DNA of 58,211 bases from Flammeovirga aprica JL-4 (GCF_012844305.1 NZ_JABANE010000059.1:1-58211), one strand, 5' to 3'; shown: positions 1 through 9,069, numbered from the stretch's first letter. Notes: a model not told the origin generated them from the letters alone. Numbers and translations are program-made.

Positions 1-165
1 ATTCATCACCATGTCAGTGATCAATATATCCAACGATATTTAGATGAATTTCATTTTCGATTTAATAGAAGAGTATATCGGAAAACGATTTTCAAAAAAT
101 TATTGGCACGGATGGTTTCTTCAATTCATATCACCCAAAAACAGCTTTGTGATTGGGCGACATAA
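1..165 (+). CDS. ISXO2-like (IS1595-family) transposase, C-terminal fragment
   Basis: An open frame enters from the left edge and stops at 163-165, giving the last 54 residues of a protein. The segment YLDEFHFRFNRR followed by a basic stretch is the characteristic end of ISXO2-like DDE transposases of the IS1595 family, which cut and join DNA at the element's terminal repeats. Only the C-terminus is in the window, so catalytic residues and completeness cannot be judged. I could not identify the element's terminal inverted repeat in the 40 bp after the stop. The gene converges on dnaN and the two share a bidirectional terminator. It could be an intact element or a remnant. Confidence 0.8.
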   Translation: MHHHVSDQYIQRYLDEFHFRFNRRVYRKTIFKKLLARMVSSIHITQKQLCDWAT

Positions 166-207
166 GTTTATATACCTAAAAATATAACCGTAAGGACTTT
201 TAATTAT

Positions 208-246
208 AAAAAAATCCTCTTCCCGTAATGGAAAGAGGATTTTTTG
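208..246. terminator. Bidirectional rho-independent terminator
   Basis: A perfect stem, AAATCCTCTT pairing with AAGAGGATTT, is flanked by an A-tract on the left and a T-tract on the right. It lies between the convergent transposase fragment and dnaN, so it can end transcription from both sides. Confidence 0.8.
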
Positions 247-279
247 TTTTCAAGCAGTTGCTTAATGCATTCTTACAAA

Positions 280-1410
280 TTAGTAAGAGAAATTGTGAAG
301 CATGATTGGCATCACAAGCATTAAAATATTTTCATCTTCACCTTGATCTTCAGGAACAATCAATCCTGCCATACCTGGCTCAGACAATTGTAAAGTGATA
401 CGATCAGAAGCGATGTTGTTTAAGATCTCAATTAAGAATTTAGCATTAAAACCAATTTCTAAATCTTCACCATCGTGCTCACAGAATAAACGCTCTTTTG
501 CTTCATTAGAGAAATCTAAGTCTTCAGCAGAAACGAATAATTCATTGTCTTGGATTTTGAAACGTACTTGGTTGGTAGTTTTGTTAGCATAAATAACAAT
601 ACGCTTTAAACAACCTAATAACGCTTGGCGATCCAAAGTGATATGGTTAGAGTTGTTTAATGGAATCACGTTTTCATAATCTGGGAAACGCTCATCAATT
701 AAACGAGCAATCAACTTCATGCTACCGAAAGTAAACACAGCATATTGCTCATTGAACTCTAAAGTGATATCTAAAGATTCTGAAGGAAGGATATTTTTCA
801 ATTGTGTCAATGCCTTTTTACCCATAATAATAGGAGACATCACACCATTTACTTGAATATCGTTTCTTCTGTATCTTACTAATCTATGAGAATCTGTAGC
901 CACAAAATCAGAGTGTTCTTCAGTTAAGTTGAAGAATACACCGTTCATGTTAGGCTTCATGTCATCATTACTTGTCGCGAATAAAGTATACCCAATTGCA
1001 TCGGCTAATGCTTCACTTGTCATTGACAAAGTATTTGACATTTGAAGATCAGGATTAGTAGGGTAGTCCTCCGCATTTTCACCTGCTAATTTATAACGAC
1101 CGTTGTCTGAACTGATCTCAATTGTATACGTTTCGAAATCAATTGTAAACGTAACAGGTTGCTCTGGTAAGTTCTTTAATGTATCCGTAAGCATTTTTGC
1201 AGGGATAGCAACGTTACCATCAGAGTTAGCCTCAACGTTCACCTCAGAAATAATTGTCGTCTGCATATCTGATGCAGTAATTCTTAATACACCACCTTGA
1301 ATTTCAAATAAGAAATTTTCAAGAATTGGCATAGATGGGTTATTAGGAATAACACCATTCAACATCTGAATTTGCTTCAGAATTGTAGATGTGGATGCAA
1401 TAAATTTCAT
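280..1410 (-). CDS. dnaN: DNA polymerase III subunit beta (sliding clamp)
   Basis: This is the ring-shaped processivity clamp that tethers replicative DNA polymerase to DNA in the cytoplasm. The 376-residue length is normal for bacterial beta clamps. The N-terminus MKFIASTSTILKQIQ, the LEIGFNAKFLIEIL segment and the C-terminal LVMPIML are family hallmarks: three tandem clamp folds and the hydrophobic cleft that binds client peptides. It lies 17 bp downstream of trpS on the same strand, which suggests co-transcription. There is no dnaA or DnaA-box cluster nearby, so this is not an oriC-type dnaA-dnaN locus, as is common in Bacteroidota. It ends at the bidirectional terminator at 208-246. Confidence 0.97.
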   Translation of the reverse strand: MKFIASTSTILKQIQMLNGVIPNNPSMPILENFLFEIQGGVLRITASDMQTTIISEVNVEANSDGNVAIPAKMLTDTLKNLPEQPVTFTIDFETYTIEISSDNGRYKLAGENAEDYPTNPDLQMSNTLSMTSEALADAIGYTLFATSNDDMKPNMNGVFFNLTEEHSDFVATDSHRLVRYRRNDIQVNGVMSPIIMGKKALTQLKNILPSESLDITLEFNEQYAVFTFGSMKLIARLIDERFPDYENVIPLNNSNHITLDRQALLGCLKRIVIYANKTTNQVRFKIQDNELFVSAEDLDFSNEAKERLFCEHDGEDLEIGFNAKFLIEILNNIASDRITLQLSEPGMAGLIVPEDQGEDENILMLVMPIMLHNFSY

Positions 1411-1427
1411 TATCTTTTTTTCTATTT

Positions 1428-2396
1428 TTAGAAACCAACTTTTTGACGAACTTCCTCCAGCTTCTTCAAAGCAATTGCTTTTGCTTTTTCTTCTCCAATG
1501 CTAAGTTCTTTTTCCAACTCATCAAGATTTGACATATAGTAGTCAAACTTCTCTCTTGCTTCAGCGTATTTGTCTAAGATAAGATTCAATAAAGCAGTTT
1601 TTGCATGACCGTAGCCATAGTTACCACCTGTATAGTTATTTCTCATCTCTTCAATTTGCTCTTCAGAAGCAATCAATTTATACAAAGCAAATACATTACA
1701 AGTATCAGGATCTTTTGGATCTTCTAATGGTAATGAATCTGTTTGGATTTTCATCACTTGCTTTTTCAACTGTCCTTTTGGTAAGAAAATATCAATGACG
1801 TTGCCATAAGACTTACTCATTTTACTTCCATCAGTACCAGGGATTGTCATAATCTCTTCATCGATTACAGCTTCTGGCATTACGAAAGTTTCACCATATT
1901 GACGGTTGAAAGCAGAACAGATATCTCTTGTAATTTCAATATGTTGTTTCTGATCTTTACCTACAGGTACTTTCTCAGCATCATACAACACAATGTCAGA
2001 AGCCATTAATACAGGGTAAGTGAAAAGTCCTGCATTGACATCTGATAACTTGTCAGATTTATCCTTAAATGAATGCGCATTAGCTAACATCGGGAAAGGT
2101 GTTAAACAGCTCAAGTACCACGTTAACTCACAAACCTGAGGAATCTTCGATTGTCTATAGAAAACGTTCTTTTTAGTGTCATAACCCAAAGCCAGCCATG
2201 CAGCTGCAGTAGCATACACGTTGTTCTTTCTTTCTTCTGCATCTTTGATGGTTGTCATCGAGTGCAAATCAGCAATAAAAAGGAACGCCTCGTTATCGTC
2301 TGACTTTGAAAGTTCAATTGCAGGTTGGATTGCACCTAAAACATTTCCTAAATGTTGTCTTCCAGAGCTTTGTACTCCTGTTAGAATTCTTGCCAT
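1428..2396 (-). CDS. trpS: Tryptophan--tRNA ligase
   Basis: It charges tRNA-Trp with tryptophan in an ATP-dependent cytoplasmic reaction. The 322 residues form a class Ic synthetase. The N-terminal nucleotide-binding signature is the HLGN variant of HIGH at residues 15-18, and the second signature KMSKS is at residues 192-196. GVQSSGRQHLGN and VPVGKDQKQHIE are typical TrpRS segments for substrate binding and the dimer interface. The length matches the compact bacterial form. The gene precedes dnaN with a 17-bp gap, so a trpS-dnaN transcription unit is likely. Nothing looks truncated. Confidence 0.97.
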   Translation of the reverse strand: MARILTGVQSSGRQHLGNVLGAIQPAIELSKSDDNEAFLFIADLHSMTTIKDAEERKNNVYATAAAWLALGYDTKKNVFYRQSKIPQVCELTWYLSCLTPFPMLANAHSFKDKSDKLSDVNAGLFTYPVLMASDIVLYDAEKVPVGKDQKQHIEITRDICSAFNRQYGETFVMPEAVIDEEIMTIPGTDGSKMSKSYGNVIDIFLPKGQLKKQVMKIQTDSLPLEDPKDPDTCNVFALYKLIASEEQIEEMRNNYTGGNYGYGHAKTALLNLILDKYAEAREKFDYYMSNLDELEKELSIGEEKAKAIALKKLEEVRQKVGF

Positions 2397-2717
2397 GTTT
2401 AATCTCTGACTAGTCTAAATTTTTGTCTTTAATTTAATGTGCGAAATTAACAAAAAAATACTCCAACAAAAACTAAATACTTCACAACATTTCGGTTTCT
2501 TTTTGAAAATCCTGAGAGTGAATCATTATTCTTGCTATCTCTGCTGAAATCAAGAACACTTTATTGAATAAAAAGTATTTTAATAAGGGAGTTAGAGGTG
2601 AAATAGTAATTATTATTAAATAATGCTAAGAATATATGTCTGTTTCTATGAATGACTTTAAACATTGTTCTACTAAAACTTGTGGTATTACCTTTAAGTA
2701 CTTAAAAAAGAAATAAT
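2397..2717. other. Intergenic region between divergent trpS and gamma-carbonic-anhydrase-like gene
   Basis: This is about 320 bp of AT-rich sequence that must hold the promoters of both divergent genes. I see no ORF, repeat or structured RNA that I can defend. A consensus -7/-33 pair is not clear on either strand. Confidence 0.5.
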
Positions 2718-3245
2718 ATGGCGTTAATAAAAAAAGTAAAAGGAGTAGCTCCTGTAATACCGGAGAGCTGTTTTTTAGCAGAAAATTCAACAGTTGTTGG
2801 TGAAGTGATCATGGGTGAGGAGTGCAGCGTTTGGTTTAGTGCTGTTGTGAGAGGTGATGTAAATAAGATCACTATCGGCGATAAATGTAATATTCAAGAC
2901 GGTGCTGTAATTCATGCTACCTATCAAACTTCAGCAACTACTATAGGTAATAATGTATCGATTGGCCACAATGCTTTAGTACATGGCTGTACTATTCATG
3001 ACAATGTTTTAGTTGGAATGGGCGCTATTGTGATGGATAATGCCGTAGTAGAAGAAAATGTTCTAATTGCAGCAGGTGCAGTAGTATTGCAAAATGCCCG
3101 TTTAGAATCTGGCTATCTTTATGCAGGTATTCCAGCTAAGAAAGTTAAGCCATTAGATGATAAATTGAAAGCTGTGTTTGGTAGAACTGCCAACAATTAT
3201 GTGATGTATAGCAGTTGGTTTGACGAAGAAGAAGTTGAAGGATAA
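2718..3245 (+). CDS. Gamma carbonic anhydrase family protein (left-handed beta-helix)
   Basis: A cytoplasmic hexapeptide-repeat protein of 175 residues, the usual size of the YrdA/PaaY/gamma-CA group. Isoleucine/valine-rich hexapeptides run from about residue 20 to 150 and build a left-handed parallel beta-helix that trimerises. The three metal-binding histidines of gamma carbonic anhydrases are at H66 (VIHAT), H84 (IGHN) and H89 (VHGC). VRGDVNKITIG matches the conserved RGD-I-IG motif. Carbonic anhydrase activity is plausible, but many YrdA-type members are inactive or have other substrates, so the reaction is inference. The gene is monocistronic and ends at a bidirectional terminator shared with the ferredoxin gene. 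Confidence 0.88.
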   Translation: MALIKKVKGVAPVIPESCFLAENSTVVGEVIMGEECSVWFSAVVRGDVNKITIGDKCNIQDGAVIHATYQTSATTIGNNVSIGHNALVHGCTIHDNVLVGMGAIVMDNAVVEENVLIAAGAVVLQNARLESGYLYAGIPAKKVKPLDDKLKAVFGRTANNYVMYSSWFDEEEVEG

Positions 3246-3257
3246 GAAATCAAAAAA

Positions 3258-3289
3258 AAGGGTTTCATAGTTTAAATTATGAAACCCTT
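3258..3289. terminator. Bidirectional rho-independent terminator
   Basis: A perfect 12-bp stem pairs 3258-3269 with 3278-3289 around an 8-nt loop. A-rich sequence lies on the left and T-rich sequence on the right. It separates the convergent gamma-carbonic-anhydrase-like and ferredoxin genes. Confidence 0.85.
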
Positions 3290-3318
3290 AATTTATAGAG
3301 ATAAATTAGAACGAATTC

Positions 3319-3666
3319 TTATTCATCATGAAGCCATTCTTTTTTAGCTAATAACTCATCCTCAGATTCTCTGTAGTCTGGGTCATCAACACAACAGTCT
3401 ACAGGACAAACAGCGGCACATTGAGGCTCCTCATGGAAACCAATACATTCTGTACACTTGTCAGGAACGATGTAGTAAAACTCATCCGATACAGGTTCTT
3501 GTTCTTCTTCTCCGTCAATTGCTGATCCGTCTTCCATCTCAACAGAAGTAAGAGCAGTACCTTCTCCCCAAGACCAATTCACACCGCCTTCATAAATTGC
3601 TGTATTTGGACATTCTGGTTCACACGCCCCACAGTTGATACACTCGTCTGTGATAATAATCGCCAT
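3319..3666 (-). CDS. 4Fe-4S dicluster ferredoxin
   Basis: A small soluble electron carrier of 115 residues. The N-terminal cluster motif CINCGACEPECP and the C-terminal motif CTECIGFHEEPQCAAVCP together supply cysteines for two [4Fe-4S] clusters. The insert between them (about residues 25-70) is acidic, and the longer spacing in the second motif is typical of YfhL/Allochromatium-type ferredoxins. It probably feeds low-potential electrons to an unidentified partner, since no redox partner is adjacent. The gene is divergent from the lipoprotein gene at 4084. A -7-like TATGTTTG element embedded in a perfect inverted repeat lies about 90 bp upstream. Confidence 0.93.
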   Translation of the reverse strand: MAIIITDECINCGACEPECPNTAIYEGGVNWSWGEGTALTSVEMEDGSAIDGEEEQEPVSDEFYYIVPDKCTECIGFHEEPQCAAVCPVDCCVDDPDYRESEDELLAKKEWLHDE

Positions 3667-4083
3667 ATTGTTTTTCTATTTTAAAAAAGAGTCAATCGGT
3701 TAGTGGTTCGCTAACATCAAAGCTGATTTGACATCTTCGTTTGTTTACTATTTCAAACATATCAACTTTCTAAGCCGTGATATGTTTTACAAATTTGCAT
3801 CTTGTATTTACAAAAAACAATAGTAATGCGATTTCAAACATGAAAATCTCTATAAAAATGGGTGTGTTATTATCAAAAATTATAATTAAATAACAAAAAG
3901 TTATAACGAATAGGATTTAACGGATCTTAGTCAAGTACAAATGTAAATAGTACTTTTTTAAGGGTCTTTTGTGAAAAAAATCGGTTTTGGAACTTTTTCC
4001 GTAACATTTATTTACAATTTAATTTTAAAATCGTTAATATTAGTTAGCATAAATTTTACTGATTAATTAAACTTAGTACTACT
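3667..4083. other. Divergent intergenic region, ferredoxin/lipoprotein
   Basis: About 417 bp of AT-rich sequence without a convincing ORF. It contains the candidate ferredoxin promoter and inverted repeat (3754-3787) and must also hold the promoter of the lipoprotein gene starting at 4084, for which I see no clear consensus. Confidence 0.5.
3754..3787 (-). promoter_or_regulatory. Candidate ferredoxin promoter -7 element inside an operator-like inverted repeat
   Basis: On the minus strand, TATGTTTG (3761 down to 3754) matches the Bacteroidota -7 consensus TAnnTTTG and lies about 88 nt before the ferredoxin start codon. It overlaps a perfect 10-bp inverted repeat, AAACATATCA at 3755-3764 and TGATATGTTT at 3778-3787, with a 13-nt spacer. 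A dimeric regulator bound there would occlude the promoter. No good -33 TTTG is present at the standard spacing. Function is inferred from position only. Confidence 0.4.
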
Positions 4084-4989
4084 ATGATTAAATTAAGAAC
4101 CTTATTCCTATTAGTCCCATTTCTAGCTATGCTGTCATGTTCAAGTGACGACGGCGAAATTCCATACTTTTCTAAGCCCGTTGAGGCAGAGTGTTCACTT
4201 TCATCATTAGTGACAACACTGCAATACACAGAAAATGGATCACAAAGAAAGCAAATCATTACAAGTAAAGAGGAATATACTTATACTGATACACAAATGA
4301 ACTCTTACGTTTACACGAATAGAGATGTTTTTACAGATTCTGCTGGTGTTGATACGGTACTTACAGATATCAGTTATGAGTTTGAATTTGCTTATAGCAA
4401 TGATGGTTTATTACAAAGTGTATCTAATGTTGGTAATGAACTTCTTAGAGTCAAACCTGTTGATGGCAGAGTTTATTCTATGAGTGTTGTATTCTCAAAC
4501 AGTGAAGAAATTGAATATTTCTTTACATATGATGGAGCTGGGAAGATTGCATCGATTTCAAATGAGGAAAGTAATCTAGATTCAGCATTAACTGTGACAT
4601 TTGCTTATCAGGATGGTCTTATGACCAAAATGGAGTTTTATTTTGGTGATGAAAATGAAGCTTATCAGGAGTATACTTATTTTGATGGTGTAAAAAATCC
4701 AAATTCAGGTATTAACTTCTTTGCAATTACATTAATAGAAGCAAATGGTTTCTTTTACAGCACAAATGTTGATTATGAAGTATTCTCAACTCACCTAGTA
4801 AAAGATATTGTTTTAGGATTGTCAAACGGTGACGGAGGCTTTCAAAAGGACTTTATCTACGATGATACTTTCACATATACCACGAATTCAAAAGGATATC
4901 CAACAGCAGGAGCAGTACCTGACGAAGTTGATGGGGATATTAAGCTGTCTGCAAACCAACAGTTTAGTTATGTGAATTGCGATAATTAA
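4084..4989 (+). CDS. Hypothetical lipoprotein
   Basis: A 301-residue exported protein that I cannot assign to a named family. The N-terminus is a lipoprotein signal with a lipobox near LAMLSC (cysteine at about residue 19), followed by SSDDGE, so the mature protein should be lipid-anchored. The acidic residues after the cysteine fit the Bacteroidota lipoprotein export signal for surface display. The body is rich in Tyr, Asp, Thr and Asn and in short beta-strand-like segments with recurring motifs such as FTYDGAGKIASI and FAYSNDGLLQSV. These resemble YD/RHS-like strand repeats or DUF4595-type Bacteroidota lipoproteins (resemblance only). It stands alone between divergent and convergent neighbours. 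Function unknown. Confidence 0.75.
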   Translation: MIKLRTLFLLVPFLAMLSCSSDDGEIPYFSKPVEAECSLSSLVTTLQYTENGSQRKQIITSKEEYTYTDTQMNSYVYTNRDVFTDSAGVDTVLTDISYEFEFAYSNDGLLQSVSNVGNELLRVKPVDGRVYSMSVVFSNSEEIEYFFTYDGAGKIASISNEESNLDSALTVTFAYQDGLMTKMEFYFGDENEAYQEYTYFDGVKNPNSGINFFAITLIEANGFFYSTNVDYEVFSTHLVKDIVLGLSNGDGGFQKDFIYDDTFTYTTNSKGYPTAGAVPDEVDGDIKLSANQQFSYVNCDN

Positions 4990-5063
4990 TATTCTGTCAA
5001 TTTGTAATACTATTGATTAAGTGTTATAATTACGATATACACTTGAACTTTCGTATTACTACT

Positions 5064-5198
5064 ATGGAATTATTCATCGGCATTATTCTCATCTCGATGC
5101 CAATTTTATTTGCAATGGGATTATTGGCTTTTATGATGACTGGACCAAAAGAAAAGCAGGAAATTGTCTCAGAATATACTGAAGCAAGCAACGAATAG
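5064..5198 (+). CDS. Small single-pass membrane protein
   Basis: An ORF of 44 codons starting at ATG 5064. I chose this start because translation from 5013 would prepend an unlikely polar stretch. Residues 1-26 (MELFIGIILISMPILFAMGL onward) form one hydrophobic helix, and the remaining 18 residues are a charged cytoplasmic or periplasmic tail rich in Glu and Lys. It is followed 27 bp later by a bidirectional terminator, which supports its being a real short gene. I do not recognise the family. It may be co-transcribed with the lipoprotein gene ending 75 bp upstream. Confidence 0.55.
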   Translation: MELFIGIILISMPILFAMGLLAFMMTGPKEKQEIVSEYTEASNE

Positions 5199-5224
5199 CT
5201 TTTTTGCTGAACATATCAATAATC

Positions 5225-5261
5225 CAAAAAGGGATGCCACTACAAATGGTATCCCTTTTTT
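5225..5261. terminator. Bidirectional rho-independent terminator
   Basis: The stem AAAAGGGATGCC pairs with GGTATCCCTTTT (one G-T wobble) around a short loop, with A- and T-tracts on both sides. It lies between the convergent small membrane protein and DUF3078 genes. Confidence 0.8.
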
Positions 5262-5358
5262 AGTATTATTCAATGTCAAATTCAATTCTACTAATATTTT
5301 ATGTTGAACTGCTGTATTAAACTGCATTGAATGTGTGGTACTGATTTATGATTAAGAA

Positions 5359-6285
5359 CTACTCCTTAAATGCTCCAAGCCTGTAGACCAAACCAACATT
5401 TAATGCATGCTTGAACTGTACTGCTTGCCCTTCCGTACCATCATTTCTTGCAACAATTACATCAGGATCATAAATCAATTGACTAGTGAAGTTCACATTT
5501 AAGAATTTATTCACTTTCATATCTAGCGTTAAATCCCAGTTGACGACCCATTCTGTCAATCTGCTGTATTCAGCAAACATATTATAAACGGTCTTCAGAG
5601 TGACATTTTTTACAACCTCCTTATCAAAACCGGCTTTGAAGTTCATGCCTAATTGATCTCTGAACTGTTGACCAGCATCCAATCCGTATCTTTCTGAGAA
5701 AATAGTATCTCTCACAAAAGTCATACGATTTGCAAGCGGTGAAAAAGTGAAATAGGCATATTTTGCAGGGTTGTAAGTCAAACCAATATTGAGGTTTAAA
5801 TAGCCTGGCGCTAGAAAGTCAGAAATTTGAACTTCTTGTTCAACACCTAGATCATCATTGACATATTCATAACCTTTTGCAAATTGTGTTCTGAAGTCCG
5901 CTGCAGCAGTAAACAACACTTTCTTATGCCATTTATAACTGTAATCTGCACCAAGGTTTAATTGATCATCCGTTTTCTTAAACGGGAATCTACTGTTAGC
6001 TTGATTAATAAGGCCGAATGCTAAATCAGTATACAATCTTGTAATAGCTCGATCTGTCTCTCTTACTGCTTTGTAGTTTAGGATACCACCAAATGAATAA
6101 GAACTTTCACCACCGCCAGACCAATTGACAAGACCTACATTAGAGAAGTTGATTCCAACTTGACCAGTATGTTTCCATTTCTTAGGTGGTTGGTTGACCG
6201 AAGTGGAATCTTGTGCAAAAAGAGTAGATGAAGTGAAAATGAACAGAAAACAAACTAGAAATTGCGTATAATTTTTGGTTTTCAT
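5359..6285 (-). CDS. DUF3078 domain-containing outer-membrane protein
   Basis: A 308-residue protein starting at MKTKNYTQF (6285). This start places the signal peptide LVCFLFIFTSSTLFAQ directly at the N-terminus. An in-frame upstream ATG at 6351 would bury it behind 22 extra residues. The mature part opens with KKWKHTGQVGINFSNVGLVNWSGGGESS, here split as KKWKHTGQ, FSNVGLVNW and SGGGESS, the characteristic motif of Bacteroidota DUF3078 proteins. Alternating hydrophobic/polar strands continue to a C-terminal aromatic-ended strand, as expected for an outer-membrane beta-barrel. The role of the family is unknown. The gene is monocistronic and ends at the 5225-5261 terminator. Confidence 0.85.
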   Translation of the reverse strand: MKTKNYTQFLVCFLFIFTSSTLFAQDSTSVNQPPKKWKHTGQVGINFSNVGLVNWSGGGESSYSFGGILNYKAVRETDRAITRLYTDLAFGLINQANSRFPFKKTDDQLNLGADYSYKWHKKVLFTAAADFRTQFAKGYEYVNDDLGVEQEVQISDFLAPGYLNLNIGLTYNPAKYAYFTFSPLANRMTFVRDTIFSERYGLDAGQQFRDQLGMNFKAGFDKEVVKNVTLKTVYNMFAEYSRLTEWVVNWDLTLDMKVNKFLNVNFTSQLIYDPDVIVARNDGTEGQAVQFKHALNVGLVYRLGAFKE

Positions 6286-6426
6286 TACAAAAAAAATGAT
6301 TGAATTTTTAAAATAGACTTGAAGATGAAATGTTCTTTTAAAGAAAAACAATATAAAGAAATAAATAAAAAATAACGTTGATTATAATTTTCTTCATATA
6401 TTTAATCATCATCTCCGTTAATTAAT

Positions 6427-6882
6427 ATGAACAAGATATCAATTTATTTTATAATAGTCTTTACTGCAACTCTATGTTTTTCATTCAATGCTTTGAAAGT
6501 CAATGATGAAATCAAATGGAAAACAGCAGACGAAGCTATTTCTTCTTCAATCAAGGATGGAAAACCAATTTTTATTGATGTTTACACTGATTGGTGTGGT
6601 TGGTGTAAAATTCTGGATAAAAAAACATTTCAGAACAGTGACGTTGTAGATTATGTATCTGAAAACTACCATGCTGTAAAACTCAACCCTGAAAAGGATG
6701 GTTCATTTGAATTTAAAGGAGAAAAATACACCAATGAGTCCTTTGCCTTATCACATGATGTAAACAGTTACCCTGCTATAATAGTTATACATCCTGAAGG
6801 GAAAGATAAAGTTTTTGTTGGATACAGAGATTCTGAAAGTTTTTTAGAAATTTTAAAGAAATATAAACGCCAAGTTGATTAG
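6427..6882 (+). CDS. Periplasmic thioredoxin-like protein (thioredoxin_7/DUF255 type)
   Basis: A 151-residue thioredoxin-fold protein. Residues 1-23 form a signal peptide or anchor, so it should act in the periplasm. The redox motif is WCGWC at about residues 57-61, giving a CGWC active site followed by KILDKKTF, which matches the thioredoxin_7/DUF255-like group. The cis-proline loop is SYPAIIV near residue 118. It probably reduces or isomerises disulfides in exported proteins, but its substrate is unknown. It lies 60 bp upstream of the Prc protease on the same strand, so the two may be co-expressed as an envelope quality-control pair (inference). Confidence 0.87.
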   Translation: MNKISIYFIIVFTATLCFSFNALKVNDEIKWKTADEAISSSIKDGKPIFIDVYTDWCGWCKILDKKTFQNSDVVDYVSENYHAVKLNPEKDGSFEFKGEKYTNESFALSHDVNSYPAIIVIHPEGKDKVFVGYRDSESFLEILKKYKRQVD

Positions 6883-6942
6883 ATTTATAGTTTGAAAATT
6901 ATACCCATTTTAAAGAAATAATATAACGAGAATAATTTTAGG

Positions 6943-9069
6943 ATGATAAACAGAAAAAAAGCACTCATATTACCTGTACTTTTAGTAGGGTTGGGATTAT
7001 TTGGGTTTTCATTATTAGCACGGATAGATGCTCCAGAGGATAGCAATAAAAACGCAATAAAAAGAAGTCTATTATTTACAGCTTTAAAACAAATGCACTA
7101 CAATAGTGTAGAAATTGATGACGATTTTAGTGATAAGGCTTACGATCAATATTTGAAAAATTTGGACCCGAACAAAAGATATTTCCTGAAAAGCGATATC
7201 AATAAGTTCAACAAATCGAAGGATAAACTAGACGACGAAATAAAAAATAATTACAATACTGAATTGTATGAGCTTTCTGTTTCTATCTTCAACCAAAGAA
7301 GAGAAGAAGTAGAAAAAATCACTGCTGAAATTTTATCGAAACCGTTTGATTTCAACAAAAAAGAAGAAATTCTTTTTGATAGAGATGAAATGAACTTTCC
7401 TAAGAACGAAAAGGAAAGATATGACCGCTGGAGAAAATCTTTAAAATATGCAGCGCTTTTGAGAATGAACTCTAAACTGAAAACAGAGGAGTCGAAAAAG
7501 AAAAATGCTGAGGAAAAAGGAGAGGATTATACTCCAATTACTTATGAAGAAATAGAGGCTGATATAAGAGAAAAAGTCTTAACGAATTACAAAGATGTTT
7601 TTGATTATATGAAAAAGCAGGATGAAGAAGATCATTATGCTTTATATATCAATTCTATGATCTCAATTTACGGCCCTCACACAGAGTATTTCCCGCCAGA
7701 AAGAAAAGAGCAATTTGATACAGAAATTTCTGGTCACTTTGAAGGTATTGGTGCTAGACTTCAACAAACAGGTGGTGAAGTGAAAGTGGTTAGCATTATC
7801 ACAGGTAGTGCGTCTTGGAAACAAGGCGATCTAGAAGCGAATGACTTTATTTTAAAAGTAGCGCAAGGCGAGGATGACCCAGTAGATATTTCTGGTATGT
7901 CATTGAAAAACTCGATCAAACTTATCAAAGGACCAAAAGGTACTGAAGTGAGATTGACAGTAAGAAAGCCTGATGGTAGAATTGTTGTAATTCCTATTAT
8001 TAGAGATGTAGTAGTAATTGAAGAGTCGTATGCTAAATCAGCTGTAATTGAAGATAAACAATCAGGTAAGAAAATTGGTTTGATTCATCTTCCAAGTTTC
8101 TATGTTGACTTCCAAGATAGAAATGGTAGATCAAGTGGTAAAGACGTTTATCAGGAAATTAAGAAATTAAAAGCTCAGAATGTTGATGGTATTGTACTTG
8201 ACTTGAGAAATAACGGTGGAGGTTCTTTAGGTGACGCTGTAGAAATGGTGGGTCACTTTGTAGGAAGAAGCCCAGTTGTACAAGTGAAGAGTAAAATTTC
8301 AGGATCTAAAACATTAAAACCTGAAACGAATAACATTGAGTATGATGGTCCACTTGTAGTGATGATCAATAGAATGTCAGCATCTGCATCGGAAATTGTT
8401 TCAGCAGCTTTACAGGATCATGGAAGAGCCGTAATTGTTGGTTCTAACTCATTCGGTAAGGGTACTGTACAACGTTTTATTGATTTAGATAGAATGTCTC
8501 GTTTGGATGATTATAAACCATTAGGATCATTGAAACTTACAATTCAGAAATTCTATAGAATTAACGGAGGTGCTACTCAAGTAAGAGGCGTTGCGCCAGA
8601 TATCAAGCTTCCTGATACTTATGCTTATTTGGAAGTAGGTGAAGAAGATCTTCCTTATGTTTTACCTTGGGATGAGGTAGAACCTTCAAAATACTCAATG
8701 TGGCCTCAGCAGTTGCCAATTGCTGACTTGAAAGCAAAATCAGAGCAAAGAGTAGCAAACAATGATGTATTTAAAATGGTAGAGGAAAATGCTCTTCGCT
8801 TGAAAAAACAAGATGAAAAGAAATACTATACATTGAATCTTGAGCAGTTCAAGGTAGAACAAAAAAGATTGGATGAAGAATCAAAGAAACTAAGAGAGGC
8901 AACAACCACTCATGAGGAGTTTGAAGTGACTGTGATGAAAGATCATTACCCAACTTCAAAACCAGATTCAGTGATTGCCAAATCTGCTGAGAAGTGGGAG
9001 GAAGCAATCAAGAAAGATGAGTACTTAAAAGAAGTAACATTGATTATTTCTGATATGATGGTGCAGTAG
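6943..9069 (+). CDS. prc: Carboxy-terminal processing (tail-specific) protease, S41 family
   Basis: A 708-residue periplasmic protease of the Prc/CtpA type that trims or degrades envelope proteins from their C-termini. Residues 5-25 form a signal anchor. A long helical N-terminal domain is followed by a PDZ domain (about residues 245-350, with GHFEGIGARL and SIIKGPKGTEVRLTV) that captures C-termini. The S41 catalytic core carries RMSASASEI and GSNSFGKGTVQ. By the spacing in E. coli Prc, the Ser/Lys dyad is S481 and K506. A lysine/glutamate-rich helical C-terminal domain ends the protein, giving the long Prc architecture rather than the short CtpA one. A hairpin terminator follows directly. 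Confidence 0.95.
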   Translation: MINRKKALILPVLLVGLGLFGFSLLARIDAPEDSNKNAIKRSLLFTALKQMHYNSVEIDDDFSDKAYDQYLKNLDPNKRYFLKSDINKFNKSKDKLDDEIKNNYNTELYELSVSIFNQRREEVEKITAEILSKPFDFNKKEEILFDRDEMNFPKNEKERYDRWRKSLKYAALLRMNSKLKTEESKKKNAEEKGEDYTPITYEEIEADIREKVLTNYKDVFDYMKKQDEEDHYALYINSMISIYGPHTEYFPPERKEQFDTEISGHFEGIGARLQQTGGEVKVVSIITGSASWKQGDLEANDFILKVAQGEDDPVDISGMSLKNSIKLIKGPKGTEVRLTVRKPDGRIVVIPIIRDVVVIEESYAKSAVIEDKQSGKKIGLIHLPSFYVDFQDRNGRSSGKDVYQEIKKLKAQNVDGIVLDLRNNGGGSLGDAVEMVGHFVGRSPVVQVKSKISGSKTLKPETNNIEYDGPLVVMINRMSASASEIVSAALQDHGRAVIVGSNSFGKGTVQRFIDLDRMSRLDDYKPLGSLKLTIQKFYRINGGATQVRGVAPDIKLPDTYAYLEVGEEDLPYVLPWDEVEPSKYSMWPQQLPIADLKAKSEQRVANNDVFKMVEENALRLKKQDEKKYYTLNLEQFKVEQKRLDEESKKLREATTTHEEFEVTVMKDHYPTSKPDSVIAKSAEKWEEAIKKDEYLKEVTLIISDMMVQ

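Noticed and set aside
280..2396. dnaN region as the chromosomal origin
   Set aside because: No dnaA, no DnaA-box cluster and no AT-rich unwinding element. dnaN is paired with trpS instead.
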